Origin: Hyphomicrobiales bacterium
GTDB taxonomy: Bacteria; Pseudomonadota; Alphaproteobacteria; Rhizobiales; Xanthobacteraceae
Length of the DNA: 7,754 nucleotides
Direction of reading: 5' to 3'
Assembly: GCA_017304505.1 (NCBI GenBank)
Contig: JAFKKQ010000304.1
Coordinates: 1-7,754 of the forward strand
Shown: one piece after another, positions 1 to 7,640 of the stretch
Layout: each line of letters begins with the position of its first letter
Position numbering within the stretch: position 1 is the first letter of the stretch
Made by a program: the position numbers and the translations under genes
Notes under the pieces: generated by a model
The model's database searches: none
What the model saw: the letters and a program-made list of their open reading frames with translations, nothing else
Told to the model about the DNA's origin: nothing

Positions 1-975
1 TAGCGCCACCTCGGGGTGCTCGTCGGCGGCGATCCGCGCCAGCGCCGCTCGCGGCTCGCCCTGGCTGCCGGTGCAAAGCGCCACGACCTTGTCGGGCGGC
101 CGGTGCCCATACAGATCCATGCCGCGGAACGGCTGCACGCCATCGAGGTGGCCGGTTTCGCGCGCGACCTGCACGACGCGCTCCATCGCCCGGCCGACCA
201 AGACGACCTCGCGACCAGCCACGCGCGCGGCATCGGCCACGGCACGGATGCGCGCGACGTTCGAGGCGAATGTGGTCACGGCGACACGCCGCGGTGCACC
301 CGCAATCAATTCGGCAAGCGTCTTGGCAACGTCGGTCTCGGAGGGCGATCGGCCGTCGCGCACCGCATTGGTCGAGTCGCCGATCAAGGCGAGGCAGCCT
401 TCCGCGCCGAGCGCCCGCAGCTTGGCCTCGTCGGTCGGCGGGCCGATGATCGGCGTGGGATCGAGCTTCCAGTCCCCGGTGTGCAAGACGCGGCCCAGGG
501 GCGTGCGCAGGATCAGCGCATTCGATTCCGGGATCGAGTGCGCCACCGACACCAGTTCGATGTCGAACGGGCCGACATTAAAGCGCGAGCCGAGAGCCAC
601 CTCGGTGACGGGAACCTCCGGCGCCCCGTGCTCGCCCGCACGCTTGGCGGCAAGGAGCGCCGCGGTAAATGGCGTGGCGTACACCGGGACCTTGAGTTTC
701 GGCCATAAGTCGAGCAGCGCACCGAAGTGATCCTCATGCGCATGGGTGATGACGATGCCGGCGAGGTTGCGGCGCTCCTCGACGAGGTAGCGGATATCCG
801 GAAACACGAGGTCGATGCCCGGCAGGTTCTCTTCGCCGGCAAACGACACGCCGACATCCACGGCCAGCCACGTGCGGCGCCGGGGATCGCCCAGGCCGTA
901 GATGGCGAGATTCATGCCGATCTCGCCGACGCCGCCAAGCGGCGCGAACACCAATTCGTTTTGGGTCGCGGGCAT
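1..975 (-). CDS. rnj: Ribonuclease J, N-terminal 325 residues (gene continues beyond the window)
   Basis: RNase J is a zinc-dependent ribonuclease with endonuclease and 5'-3' exonuclease activity, acting in the cytoplasm in mRNA decay and rRNA/RNA maturation. Translating the minus strand from the ATG at 975-973 gives 325 codons without a stop, up to the window edge. The start reads MPATQNELVFAPLGGVGEIG, typical of alphaproteobacterial members. The metallo-beta-lactamase metal site is complete as far as visible: HAHEDH at residues 78-83, His146 in SVAHSIPES and Asp168 in HTGDWKLD. The beta-CASP domain begins around residue 205 (STNA 201-204, TFASN 235-239, CTGSQGEPRA 301-310). The family is about 550 residues long, so the rest of beta-CASP, its last metal ligand and the C-terminal domain lie outside. 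The ATG is two bases after the birA stop, with only a weak GGGA 11 bases upstream. Identification is by motif and context; older annotations would say metallo-beta-lactamase family protein. Confidence 0.93.
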   Translation of the reverse strand, partial: MPATQNELVFAPLGGVGEIGMNLAIYGLGDPRRRTWLAVDVGVSFAGEENLPGIDLVFPDIRYLVEERRNLAGIVITHAHEDHFGALLDLWPKLKVPVYATPFTAALLAAKRAGEHGAPEVPVTEVALGSRFNVGPFDIELVSVAHSIPESNALILRTPLGRVLHTGDWKLDPTPIIGPPTDEAKLRALGAEGCLALIGDSTNAVRDGRSPSETDVAKTLAELIAGAPRRVAVTTFASNVARIRAVADAARVAGREVVLVGRAMERVVQVARETGHLDGVQPFRGMDLYGHRPPDKVVALCTGSQGEPRAALARIAADEHPEVAL

Positions 976-977
976 AC

Positions 978-1730
978 CTACCGATTTCCCATCATGAACA
1001 CATCGCCCGCCCCGACCGTCTGCATTGTTCCATCCGCGCTGCGCAGAACCAAGCGGCCGGTCTCATCAATCGTCACAAACTGTCCGGAAAGATCGACACC
1101 GCTCGATTTCACGACGAGGGGCTTGCCCACTCCGGCGGCACGGTCGAGCCAATCGGCCCGAACCGCGGCAAAGCCCGCGCCCGCCGACCACTGTGCCAGC
1201 CGGCGGACCATCGCGGCCGACAGCGGCGCAAACAGGCTGTCGGCCCCGGCGCGAAGGCCGGCCGCGGCAAGATCGGTCGCGGGATAGTCCGTGCCCGCGG
1301 GGTGGTGGGCGCAGTTGACGCCGAGGCCGATTACGGCGGCCGCCCCCTCGCCCTCCACCAGGATACCGGCGAACTTGTTGCGGTCGATCAGAAGGTCGTT
1401 GGGCCATTTCAGCGCCAACCGCGTCGCCAACCCCGGAATACGCCCGGCAACGGCATCATGAAGCGCCAGCGCCGCAACGAACGACAGTTCGGGGAAATGC
1501 CGGGGCGGCGCCGGATCGGTCAGCAGCAAACTCGCATAAAGATTGCCCGGCTCGGACACCCATGTCCGCCCGCGCCGCCCGCGCCCGGCGGTTTGGCTGC
1601 GCGCCACAATCCAGAGCGGACCGCGCTCGCCAGCACGCGCCAGCCGCAACGCCTCCGCGTTGGTCGATCCGATGGTGTTGTAGAGAATAAGCCGTGCCCC
1701 GGCCGTCGCTGCCGTGGGATCGAGATGCAT
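978..1730 (-). CDS. birA: Biotin-[acetyl-CoA-carboxylase] ligase, group I (no DNA-binding domain)
   Basis: Makes biotinyl-AMP from biotin and ATP and transfers biotin to the carrier lysine of enzymes such as acetyl-CoA carboxylase, in the cytoplasm. The protein is 250 residues. Visible signatures are GSTNAEAL at 21-28, the biotinyl-AMP binding loop GRGRRGR at 49-55, KWPNDLL at 108-114, the KFAGILVEG segment at 118-126 (Lys118 matches the catalytic lysine of E. coli BirA Lys183), and GLGVNC at 135-140. A small C-terminal beta domain follows from about 200. There is no N-terminal winged helix, so it should not act as a repressor as E. coli BirA does. The ATG at 1730-1728 overlaps the nuoN TGA as ATGA. 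Its Shine-Dalgarno is weak (GAAG, 11 bases away), suggesting translation coupled to nuoN. Because nuoN is frameshifted, the birA frame is also open upstream all the way to the nuoN start. No upstream in-frame start gives a better BirA N-terminus. Confidence 0.95.
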   Translation of the reverse strand: MHLDPTAATAGARLILYNTIGSTNAEALRLARAGERGPLWIVARSQTAGRGRRGRTWVSEPGNLYASLLLTDPAPPRHFPELSFVAALALHDAVAGRIPGLATRLALKWPNDLLIDRNKFAGILVEGEGAAAVIGLGVNCAHHPAGTDYPATDLAAAGLRAGADSLFAPLSAAMVRRLAQWSAGAGFAAVRADWLDRAAGVGKPLVVKSSGVDLSGQFVTIDETGRLVLRSADGTMQTVGAGDVFMMGNR

Positions 1731-3089
1731 CAGAACAATGACTTCGCCGCTGCGGCTGCCGCCGCGACCAGCGGCGCGGGATAGATGAAGAACAACAGGT
1801 TGAACAAGCCGGTGACGCCGAGCACCGCTTTGATTCGGATCGGGACCAGTTTGAAGGTCGGCATCGGCTCGTCGAAATACATCACCTTGACGATGTTGAG
1901 ATAGTAATAGGCGCCAACCACACTCGACAGCACGCCAAGAACGGCAAGCGTATAGAGTCCCGCTTTGATCGCGCCGAGGAAGATGTAGTATTTCGCGAAG
2001 AACCCGGCGAGCGGCGGAATGCCGGCGAGCGAAAACAGCAGAAGCCCGAAGAAGAACGCCAGCGCCGGATTGGTCCGGGCAAGACCCGCCAGATCGCTGA
2101 CGTTCTCGACCATGCCGCCATCGCGCCCCATCCTGCACGCCCTCGGCCGTCCCCGCAGCCAGGCCGACCAGCGCAAAGCCCATATGACCGATCGACGAAT
2201 ACGCCATCAGCCGCTTGATGTTGTGCTGGCCGATGGCCGCAAACGAACCAAGCGCCATCGAGGCGATGGAAACGAAGACCACGATCTGTTGCCATTCCAG
2301 GGTGATGGCGGGAAACGCGCTGATGGTCGCGCGCACGAAGATCGCCATCGCCGCAACCTTCGGAGCGGCCGAGAAGAAGGCTGTGACCGGTGTCGGCGCG
2401 CCTTCGTAGACGTCGGGCGTCCACATATGGAACGGCACCGCTGACACCTTGAAACAGAAGCCGACGAATAAAAACACGAGGCCGAACACGAGGCCGATTC
2501 CGCCCTGGCCCGATGCCTTGGCGATACCGATAAACGATACGTTACCGGTGAAACCATAGATCAGAGAACAACCGTAAAGCAGCATGCCCGAGGATAGCGC
2601 GCCGAGCACGAAATACTTCAGGCCGGCCTCCGTCGAGCGCACGTTGTCGCGGCTCGAAGCCGCCACCACGTACAGCGCGAGGCTCATCAGTTCGAGCCCA
2701 AGGTAGAGCGCGATCAGGTCGCCCGCCGAGATCAGCATTCCCATGCCGACGCTCGAAATCACGATCAGAATGGGGTACTCGAATTTCTGCTCGCGTTCGG
2801 CCACAAAGAAATCGTCCGACATGACGATCGCGAAGGCCGAGCAGACGTAGGCCAGAATCTTCATGAAGCGCGCGAAGTCGTCGACGATGAAGCTGCCGCC
2901 GAACACGTGCCCGCCCGGAACACACGCAACGATGACCGCCGCCACGAGGAGCAGCACGACGGACAGCGTGCTGATGACGGCCTCGCTCCGCGCCCGGAAC
3001 GCACCGAGCATCAGCAGCACCAGCGCTCCGACGGCCAGAACGATGTCCGGCAGCACCGGCGTCAGCGACGAGAGTGGCGCGGCGTTCAT
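1730..3089 (-). pseudogene. nuoN: NADH-quinone oxidoreductase subunit N, disrupted by an internal deletion and frameshift
   Basis: NuoN is one of three antiporter-like proton-pumping subunits in the membrane arm of complex I. From the ATG at 3089, 319 codons read as good NuoN: Glu133 in [11 protein letters not shown] (TM5), Lys214 before the broken helix motif [17 protein letters not shown] (TM7), Lys244 in TM8, and [10 protein letters not shown] starting TM10. After GTAEGVQ (Gln codon 2133-2135) the frame changes. NuoN sequence resumes one base out of phase at about 2131 ([10 protein letters not shown]) and runs 133 codons to the TGA at 1732-1730, including the TM12 lysine in [10 protein letters not shown]. 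Relatives carry about 22 more residues at the break, spanning TM11, so roughly 65 bases appear to be missing. Even with the frame restored, losing one helix would invert TM12-14. The start is supported by GAGG eight bases upstream at the nuoM stop. Real mutation and assembly error cannot be told apart here. Confidence 0.88.
2128..2136 (-). other. Probable deletion junction in nuoN
   Basis: Reading the minus strand, the codons GTG CAG of the conserved GVQ end at 2133. The next bases are GATGGGGCGCGATGG. In the continuing frame these give DGARW, unlike any NuoN. Shifted by one base they give MGRDGG, which matches the conserved segment that normally follows TM11. The change of frame therefore lies within a few bases of 2132. 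GATGG occurs twice around the site (starting at 2132 and again ten bases downstream), but I cannot show that it mediated the event. The estimate of about 65 missing bases comes from the remembered family length of that helix, not from an alignment. Confidence 0.75.
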
Positions 3090-3097
3090 CGGCTATG

Positions 3098-3102
3098 CCT
3101 CA
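3098..3102 (-). promoter_or_regulatory. nuoN ribosome binding site, overlapping the nuoM stop codon
   Basis: On the minus strand the nuoM TGA is followed by GG, so TGAGG is both stop codon and Shine-Dalgarno. It is separated by eight bases from the nuoN ATG at 3089. This supports the chosen nuoN start. Confidence 0.7.
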
Positions 3103-4605
3103 CTTCACCAGCGCGGCAGATTGCGCCGCGCCAACAGCATGGTGGTAATTGTCGAGCAGCGCCGTAACCGAAGCCGCCGACACGTCGAGGACGGGCTTGG
3201 GGTAGAAGCCAAGCCACAGCGTCAGAACGATCAGCGGCGCGAATACCACGATCTCGCGCCAGCCCATGTCGCTGATGACGGCAAGGCTCGGCTTTTCCAG
3301 CCGGCCAAACACGATCTTGCGATAAAGCCAGAGCGCGTAGCAGGCGGACAGGATGATGCCCAGCGTCGCCAACGTGGCGGCGACGACGTTGGTTCGGAAC
3401 GTGCCGAGCAGGGAAAGGAACTCGCCGATGAATCCCGAGGTGCCGGGCAAGCCGACGTTGGCGAGCGTGAACAGCAGGAACACCACCGCATAGACCGGCA
3501 TGCGGTTGACCAGCCCGCCATAAGTGGAAATCTCGCGGCTGTGCATGCGGTCGTAGACCACGCCGACGCAAAGGAACAGTGCCGCCGAGACCACGCCATG
3601 CGACACCATCTGGAACACTCCGCCCGCGACGCCCTGCGATGTCGCGGCGAAGATGCCGAGCGTCACAAAGCCCATGTGCGCGACCGATGAATAGGCGATC
3701 AGCTTCTTCATGTCGTCCTGCACCATCGCCACCAGCGAGGTGTAGACGATCGCGATCACAGACAGCGTGAAAATGAACGGCGTGAAGTCCTGCGACGCCA
3801 GCGGGAACATCGGCAGCGAGAACCGCAGGAACCCGTAACCGCCGAGCTTCAACAGGATCGCCGCCAGCACGACAGAGCCCGCCGTCGGCGCCTCGACGTG
3901 AGCGTCCGGCAGCCAAGTGTGCACCGGCCACATCGGCAGCTTCACGGCAAACGACGCAAAGAAGGCGATCCAAAGCCAGGGCTGCATTTCGCGTGGGAAC
4001 GAATGATGCAGCAGCGTGGCGATGTCGGTGGTGCCGGACTCCCAGTACATCGCCATGATAGCGAGCAACATCAGCACCGATCCAAGCAGCGTGTAGAGGA
4101 AGAACTTGAAGGTGGCATAGACCCGGCGCGGCCCGCCCCAGATACCGATGATGAGAAACATCGGGATCAGGCCGCCCTCGAAGAACAGATAGAACACCAC
4201 CAGGTCGAGCGCGCAGAACGTGCCAACCATCAGCGTTTCCAGCACCAGGAACGCGATCATGTACTCCCGCACCATCATGCGGACCGAGCGCCAGCTCGCG
4301 CCGATGCAAATCGGCATGATCGCGGTGGTGAGGATGACGAGTGGCAGCGAAATGCCGTCGACACCCAGATGGTACGTGCCAAAGCCACCCAACCAGGCGT
4401 GTTTTTCCACGAACTGGAATTCGGACAAACCCGAATCGAAATTCCAGACGAGTTGCAGCGACACCGCAAAGGTAATGAGCGTCGTCCAAAGCGCGACCCA
4501 ACGCGCATTGCGGGCGCCCGCCTCGTCGTTTCGCAACAGCGCGATGAACAGCGCGCCGGCGATCGGCAGGAATATGGTGACGGAAAGGATGGGCCAGCTC
4601 GCCAT
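3100..4605 (-). CDS. nuoM: NADH-quinone oxidoreductase subunit M (chain 4), antiporter-like proton pump
   Basis: NuoM (ND4 homologue) is an inner-membrane subunit of complex I, lying between NuoN and NuoL in the membrane arm, and forms one proton-translocation unit. It is 501 residues, normal for the family, with about 14 hydrophobic helices. The charged residues of the proton path are in place: Glu143 in [10 protein letters not shown] (TM5), Lys222 in [20 protein letters not shown] (broken TM7), Lys253 in ILLKLGGYG (TM8) and Glu395 in [10 protein letters not shown] (TM12). These correspond to E. coli Glu144, Lys234, Lys265 and Glu407. [14 protein letters not shown] at 300-313 is the other family hallmark. 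The ATG at 4605 overlaps the nuoL TGA as ATGA, with GGAG seven bases upstream inside nuoL. The stop lies ten bases before the nuoN ATG. The gene looks intact and functional. Confidence 0.98.
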   Translation of the reverse strand: MASWPILSVTIFLPIAGALFIALLRNDEAGARNARWVALWTTLITFAVSLQLVWNFDSGLSEFQFVEKHAWLGGFGTYHLGVDGISLPLVILTTAIMPICIGASWRSVRMMVREYMIAFLVLETLMVGTFCALDLVVFYLFFEGGLIPMFLIIGIWGGPRRVYATFKFFLYTLLGSVLMLLAIMAMYWESGTTDIATLLHHSFPREMQPWLWIAFFASFAVKLPMWPVHTWLPDAHVEAPTAGSVVLAAILLKLGGYGFLRFSLPMFPLASQDFTPFIFTLSVIAIVYTSLVAMVQDDMKKLIAYSSVAHMGFVTLGIFAATSQGVAGGVFQMVSHGVVSAALFLCVGVVYDRMHSREISTYGGLVNRMPVYAVVFLLFTLANVGLPGTSGFIGEFLSLLGTFRTNVVAATLATLGIILSACYALWLYRKIVFGRLEKPSLAVISDMGWREIVVFAPLIVLTLWLGFYPKPVLDVSAASVTALLDNYHHAVGAAQSAALVK

Positions 4606-6677
4606 CAGTGCGCTCCGCCCGAGAACATGAACCAGGTGATGAAAGCCGCCGCGCCGATCAGCATGGCGAAGGCGTAGTGGTAAAGATAGCCGCTTTGCAA
4701 GCGCATCGCGCTTCGGGTCACGTCGAGCACGCGCGCCGTCACGCCGTCAGGTCCGAAGCCGTCGATCACCCGGCCATCGCCGCCCTTCCAAAGCAACCGT
4801 CCGAGCCAAAGCGCCGGCCGGACGAAAATCAGATCGTACAGCTCGTCGAAATACCACTTGTTGAGCAGAAAACGGTACAGCGCCTGATGCTGTCGCGCGA
4901 GCCGCGGCGCGATCTCAGGATGCAGAAGGTACATGTAGGCCGCCACGCCCCAGCCGAGAGCCAGCATCACGGTCGGCAGCCACGTGACGATAAACGGCGT
5001 CTGGCTGTGCATCGTTTCCAGGATATCGCCTTGCTTGATCGACTCGCGGAAGAACGCTTCCACGTGGTGGCCGGCAAAGAATTCCTTGAATGCAAAGCCC
5101 GCCGCGAGCGAACCGATCGCCAGCACGCCAAGTGGAATCAGGACCACCAGGGGGCTTTCGTGCGCAGCCTCGTAGTGATGCTGGTCGTGCGGCGTGCCGT
5201 GGAAGGTCTTGTAGATCAGCCGCCAGGAGTAGAACGCGGTCAGCGCCGCGGCAATCACGGTCATCGCGAACGCATAGATCGCGAACGGATTCTTGCCGGA
5301 GAACGCCGCCTCGATGATGGCGTCCTTGGAGAAATAGCCGGCGGTGAGCGGAAAGCCCGTCAGTGCCAGGGTGCCGATCACCATGCACCAGTAGGTGAAC
5401 GGGATCTTGTTCTTCAGCCCGCCCATGTTGCGGATGTCCTGCTCGTGATGCATCGCCATGATGACCGAGCCGGAGCCGAGGAACAAAAGTGCCTTGAAAA
5501 AGGCGTGGGTGAACAGGTGGAACATGCCGACCGAATAGGCGCCCACGCCCATCGCGACGAACATGTAGCCGAGCTGCGAGCAGGTCGAATAGGCGACGAT
5601 TCGCTTGATATCGTTTTGGACGAGGCCAATTGTCGCCGCGAAGAACGCGGTGGTGCCGCCGATCAGCGTCACGAACGCGGCCGCGTTTGGAGCAAGCTCG
5701 AACAGCGGCGAGAGCCGCGCCACCATGAACACGCCGGCCGTCACCATCGTTGCCGCGTGGATGAGCGCGGACACCGGCGTTGGGCCTTCCATCGCATCGG
5801 GCAGCCAGGTGTGCAGCAGGAACTGCGCCGACTTGCCCATCGCGCCCATGAACAGCAGCAGACAGGTCAGCGTCAGCGCATCGGCGTGCCAGCCGAAGAA
5901 ATTGATGGTCTTGCCGGTAAGCGAAGGCGCCGCCGCGAAGATGGTGTCGAGGTCGATCGACGACGTCATCATGAACACGGCGAAAATTCCAAGCGCGAAG
6001 CCGAAATCGCCCACGCGGTTGACGACGAACGCCTTGATCGCGGCCGCGTTGGCCGACGGCTTCTGATACCAGAACCCGATCAGCAGGTAGCTCGCGAGAC
6101 CGACGCCTTCCCAACCGAAGAACAGTTGGACCAGATTGTCGGAGGTCACCAGCATCAGCATGGCGAAGGTGAACAGCGACAGGTAGGCGAAGAAGCGCGG
6201 ACGATGCGGATCCTCGTCCATGTAGCCGACCGAATAGAGGTGTACCAGCGACGACACGGTGGTGACCACCACCAGCATCACCGCCGTCAGCGTATCGACG
6301 CGCAGCGACCACGCGATCTGCAGGTCGCCGGAATTGATCCACGGCAGCACATGGATCAGCACGTCCTGCTTGAAGAAGCCGACATTGACGAAGGTGATCC
6401 ACGACAGCGCAGCGGAGACGAACAACAGCGCCGTGGTGATGAACTCGGCAGCCGCGGTCCCCGCCGCTGCCGGCTCGGCCGGCGCGTGGTGGTCGTCGTG
6501 GCCGTGATCGTCATGGGCGTGGGACGCGTGGGCATGACCGTGATCGCCGTGGCCGTCATGGCCATGCGCGTGTTCGACGGTATCGCCGCTCGGGTTGCGT
6601 GCGTGTGCGCCCGCGAGCGCGATCAGGCCCGCGAGAATGGCGCCGAGCAGCGGCAGAAAGACAATCGCCTGGACCAT
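4605..6677 (-). CDS. nuoL: NADH-quinone oxidoreductase subunit L (chain 5), antiporter-like proton pump with His-rich N-terminal loop
   Basis: NuoL (ND5 homologue) sits at the distal end of the complex I membrane arm and carries the long lateral helix that braces the pumping subunits. It is 690 residues, longer than E. coli NuoL (613), mainly because of a His/Asp/Gly-rich insert at about 34-66 between the first two membrane helices. Key residues are present: Glu190 in [18 protein letters not shown], Lys282 in [20 protein letters not shown], His307 in [12 protein letters not shown], Lys358 in [12 protein letters not shown], Lys395 in FFKALLFLG, and Lys451-Asp452 in GYFSKDAI. These match E. coli Glu144, Lys229, His254, Lys305, Lys342 and Lys399-Asp400. 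The C-terminal part ([16 protein letters not shown] from 606, then a final helix 665-685) is the lateral helix and last TM. The start is seven bases after nuoK, with TGAGG at the nuoK stop as ribosome binding site. It appears intact. Confidence 0.98.
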   Translation of the reverse strand: MVQAIVFLPLLGAILAGLIALAGAHARNPSGDTVEHAHGHDGHGDHGHAHASHAHDDHGHDDHHAPAEPAAAGTAAAEFITTALLFVSAALSWITFVNVGFFKQDVLIHVLPWINSGDLQIAWSLRVDTLTAVMLVVVTTVSSLVHLYSVGYMDEDPHRPRFFAYLSLFTFAMLMLVTSDNLVQLFFGWEGVGLASYLLIGFWYQKPSANAAAIKAFVVNRVGDFGFALGIFAVFMMTSSIDLDTIFAAAPSLTGKTINFFGWHADALTLTCLLLFMGAMGKSAQFLLHTWLPDAMEGPTPVSALIHAATMVTAGVFMVARLSPLFELAPNAAAFVTLIGGTTAFFAATIGLVQNDIKRIVAYSTCSQLGYMFVAMGVGAYSVGMFHLFTHAFFKALLFLGSGSVIMAMHHEQDIRNMGGLKNKIPFTYWCMVIGTLALTGFPLTAGYFSKDAIIEAAFSGKNPFAIYAFAMTVIAAALTAFYSWRLIYKTFHGTPHDQHHYEAAHESPLVVLIPLGVLAIGSLAAGFAFKEFFAGHHVEAFFRESIKQGDILETMHSQTPFIVTWLPTVMLALGWGVAAYMYLLHPEIAPRLARQHQALYRFLLNKWYFDELYDLIFVRPALWLGRLLWKGGDGRVIDGFGPDGVTARVLDVTRSAMRLQSGYLYHYAFAMLIGAAAFITWFMFSGGAH
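6486..6572 (-). repeat. Low-complexity stretch encoding a His-rich loop of NuoL (residues 36-64)
   Basis: Twenty-nine codons encode 13 histidines interspersed mainly with Asp, Gly and Ala, as HAHGH, GDHGH and [10 protein letters not shown] style units. The DNA is a degenerate repeat of CAT/CAC-GGC/GAC codons, which could slip during replication. It falls in the loop between TM1 (about 4-24) and TM2 (about 76-98) of NuoL. E. coli NuoL lacks it. I recall similar loops in Bradyrhizobium-type NuoL, so it is likely a lineage feature rather than unique to this strain. Metal binding is plausible from composition but is inference. Confidence 0.85.
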
Positions 6678-6682
6678 ATCTG

Positions 6683-6687
6683 CCTCA
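6683..6687 (-). promoter_or_regulatory. nuoL ribosome binding site, overlapping the nuoK stop codon
   Basis: The nuoK TGA followed by GG forms TGAGG, five bases before the nuoL ATG at 6677. It fixes the nuoL start at [13 protein letters not shown], which is also where the family's first helix begins. Confidence 0.7.
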
Positions 6688-6993
6688 GCCCTTCATCATA
6701 TTGATGTCTTCGACCGCGATGGAACCGCGGTTGCGGAAGTAAACGACAAGGATCGCAAGACCGATCGCAGCTTCAGCCGCGGCCACCGTCAGCACCAGCA
6801 GCGCGAACACCTGCCCGACGATGTCGTTGAGGAACGCCGAGAACGACACCAGGTTGATGTTCACCGCCAGCAGGATCAATTCCACCGACATCAGGATAAC
6901 GATGATGTTCTTGCGGTTGAGGAAGATACCAAGGATGCCCAGCGTGAACAGGATCGCGCCGACCGCGAGGTAATGGCCGAGACCGATTGTCAT
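6685..6993 (-). CDS. nuoK: NADH-quinone oxidoreductase subunit K
   Basis: NuoK (ND4L homologue) is a small membrane subunit of complex I with three helices, linking the quinone-site end of the arm (NuoH, NuoA, NuoJ) to the antiporter-like subunits. It is 102 residues, the usual length. The buried glutamates needed for proton transfer are Glu38 in [12 protein letters not shown] and Glu74 in [11 protein letters not shown] (E. coli Glu36 and Glu72). The start is placed at the ATG 6993-6991, not at the in-frame GTG nine bases upstream. [13 protein letters not shown] is the family N-terminus, GGAG lies eight bases before this ATG, and the ATG overlaps the nuoJ TGA as ATGA. The stop is seven bases before nuoL. 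Confidence 0.97.
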   Translation of the reverse strand: MTIGLGHYLAVGAILFTLGILGIFLNRKNIIVILMSVELILLAVNINLVSFSAFLNDIVGQVFALLVLTVAAAEAAIGLAILVVYFRNRGSIAVEDINMMKG

Positions 6994-7628
6994 TTCACCC
7001 ACTCCGCCGCGTCGGACTCGCGCAGGCCCTGCCCCGACGGCACCTGACGCACGGCCATCGCCGCCGCCTTGGTGCGGGCGTTCTGCACGCTGATGTTCTG
7101 CCGCTTGACGTTCGCCTTATGACGCAAGGTCAGCACGATGGCGCCGATCATCGCCACCAGCAGCACCAGCGCCGCGATCTGGAAGTAATGAATGTAGGTC
7201 GTATACAGCACCAGCCCGATCGCCTCGGTGTTGCTGACATTGCCGGGAATCGGCGCCGTGATGCTCTTCGCCACCGTCGGGTTGATCACCCAACCGCCGG
7301 CAACCAGCAGCAGTTCCGCAAGGAAGATCGCGCCGATCAGAAGGCCGACCGGCAGATATTCCAGAAAGCCTTCGCGCAGCGCGGCGAAATCGACATCCAG
7401 CATCATGATGACGAACAGGAACAGCACCGCCACCGCGCCGACGTAGACGACGACGAGGATCATCGCGAGGAATTCGGCACCGAGCAGGATGAACAGCCCC
7501 GACGCGTTGACGAAAGCGAGGATCAGGAACAGCACCGAATGCACGGGATTGCGCGAGGCAATCACCATCACCGCCGAGCCGACCAGCACGGCGGAGAACA
7601 GATAAAAGAACAGCGCGGGAAAGATCAT
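6990..7628 (-). CDS. nuoJ: NADH-quinone oxidoreductase subunit J
   Basis: NuoJ (ND6 homologue) is a five-helix inner-membrane subunit of complex I whose third helix changes conformation during coupling of quinone reduction to proton pumping. It is 212 residues. The hallmark helix [18 protein letters not shown] is at 61-78, preceded by [13 protein letters not shown] at 48-60, which is characteristic of the family. The other helices lie at about 3-24, 28-50, 91-112 and 143-168. The last 45 residues are polar and basic (from [10 protein letters not shown] at 168) and probably form the cytoplasmic tail seen in alphaproteobacterial versions. The ATG at 7628 is nine bases after the nuoI stop, with GGTGAGG between. 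The TGA overlaps the nuoK ATG, so the two are probably translationally coupled. Confidence 0.97.
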   Translation of the reverse strand: MIFPALFFYLFSAVLVGSAVMVIASRNPVHSVLFLILAFVNASGLFILLGAEFLAMILVVVYVGAVAVLFLFVIMMLDVDFAALREGFLEYLPVGLLIGAIFLAELLLVAGGWVINPTVAKSITAPIPGNVSNTEAIGLVLYTTYIHYFQIAALVLLVAMIGAIVLTLRHKANVKRQNISVQNARTKAAAMAVRQVPSGQGLRESDAAEWVK

Positions 7629-7629
7629 G

Positions 7630-7640
7630 CCCTCACCTCA
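7630..7640 (-). promoter_or_regulatory. nuoJ ribosome binding site between nuoI and nuoJ
   Basis: The nuoI stop runs directly into GGTGAGGG on the minus strand (TGAGGTGAGGG), ending one base before the nuoJ ATG at 7628. It includes two overlapping Shine-Dalgarno-like GAGG/GGTGAGG cores. It supports the start [11 protein letters not shown]. Confidence 0.65.

Noticed and set aside
16..857. Overlapping plus-strand and minus-strand open frames of 114-230 codons over the RNase J region.
   Set aside because: The minus-strand frame open from 975 to the window edge gives a clear RNase J with complete metal-binding motifs. The others have low-complexity Arg/Ala/Ser-rich products and are shadows.
1733..1765. 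Run of seven alanine codons at the NuoN C-terminus ([12 protein letters not shown]).
   Set aside because: Short, mixed-codon and common at membrane-protein ends in GC-rich genomes; not a distinct repeat.
2133..3089. Programmed ribosomal frameshifting or a split two-polypeptide NuoN, with restart at ATG 2131 or 2176.
   Set aside because: No slippery heptamer or stop codon is seen at the change of frame. A whole membrane helix is missing, so neither recoding nor splitting would give the normal 14-helix fold.
3898..4677. A 259-codon plus-strand frame across the nuoL/nuoM boundary.
   Set aside because: It spans two well-supported opposite-strand genes, has His/Arg/Gln-rich composition and matches no family I know.
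4608..6704. A 698-codon plus-strand open frame covering the complement of nuoL.
   Set aside because: Its product is very rich in Arg, His and Glu with no family resemblance, and it mirrors nuoL codon phase. Long antisense frames are expected opposite GC-rich genes. nuoL itself has every conserved residue.
6994..7002. Alternative GTG start for nuoK, adding three residues.
   Set aside because: The ATG at 6993 gives the family-standard N-terminus and length, has GGAG at eight bases, and forms the ATGA overlap.
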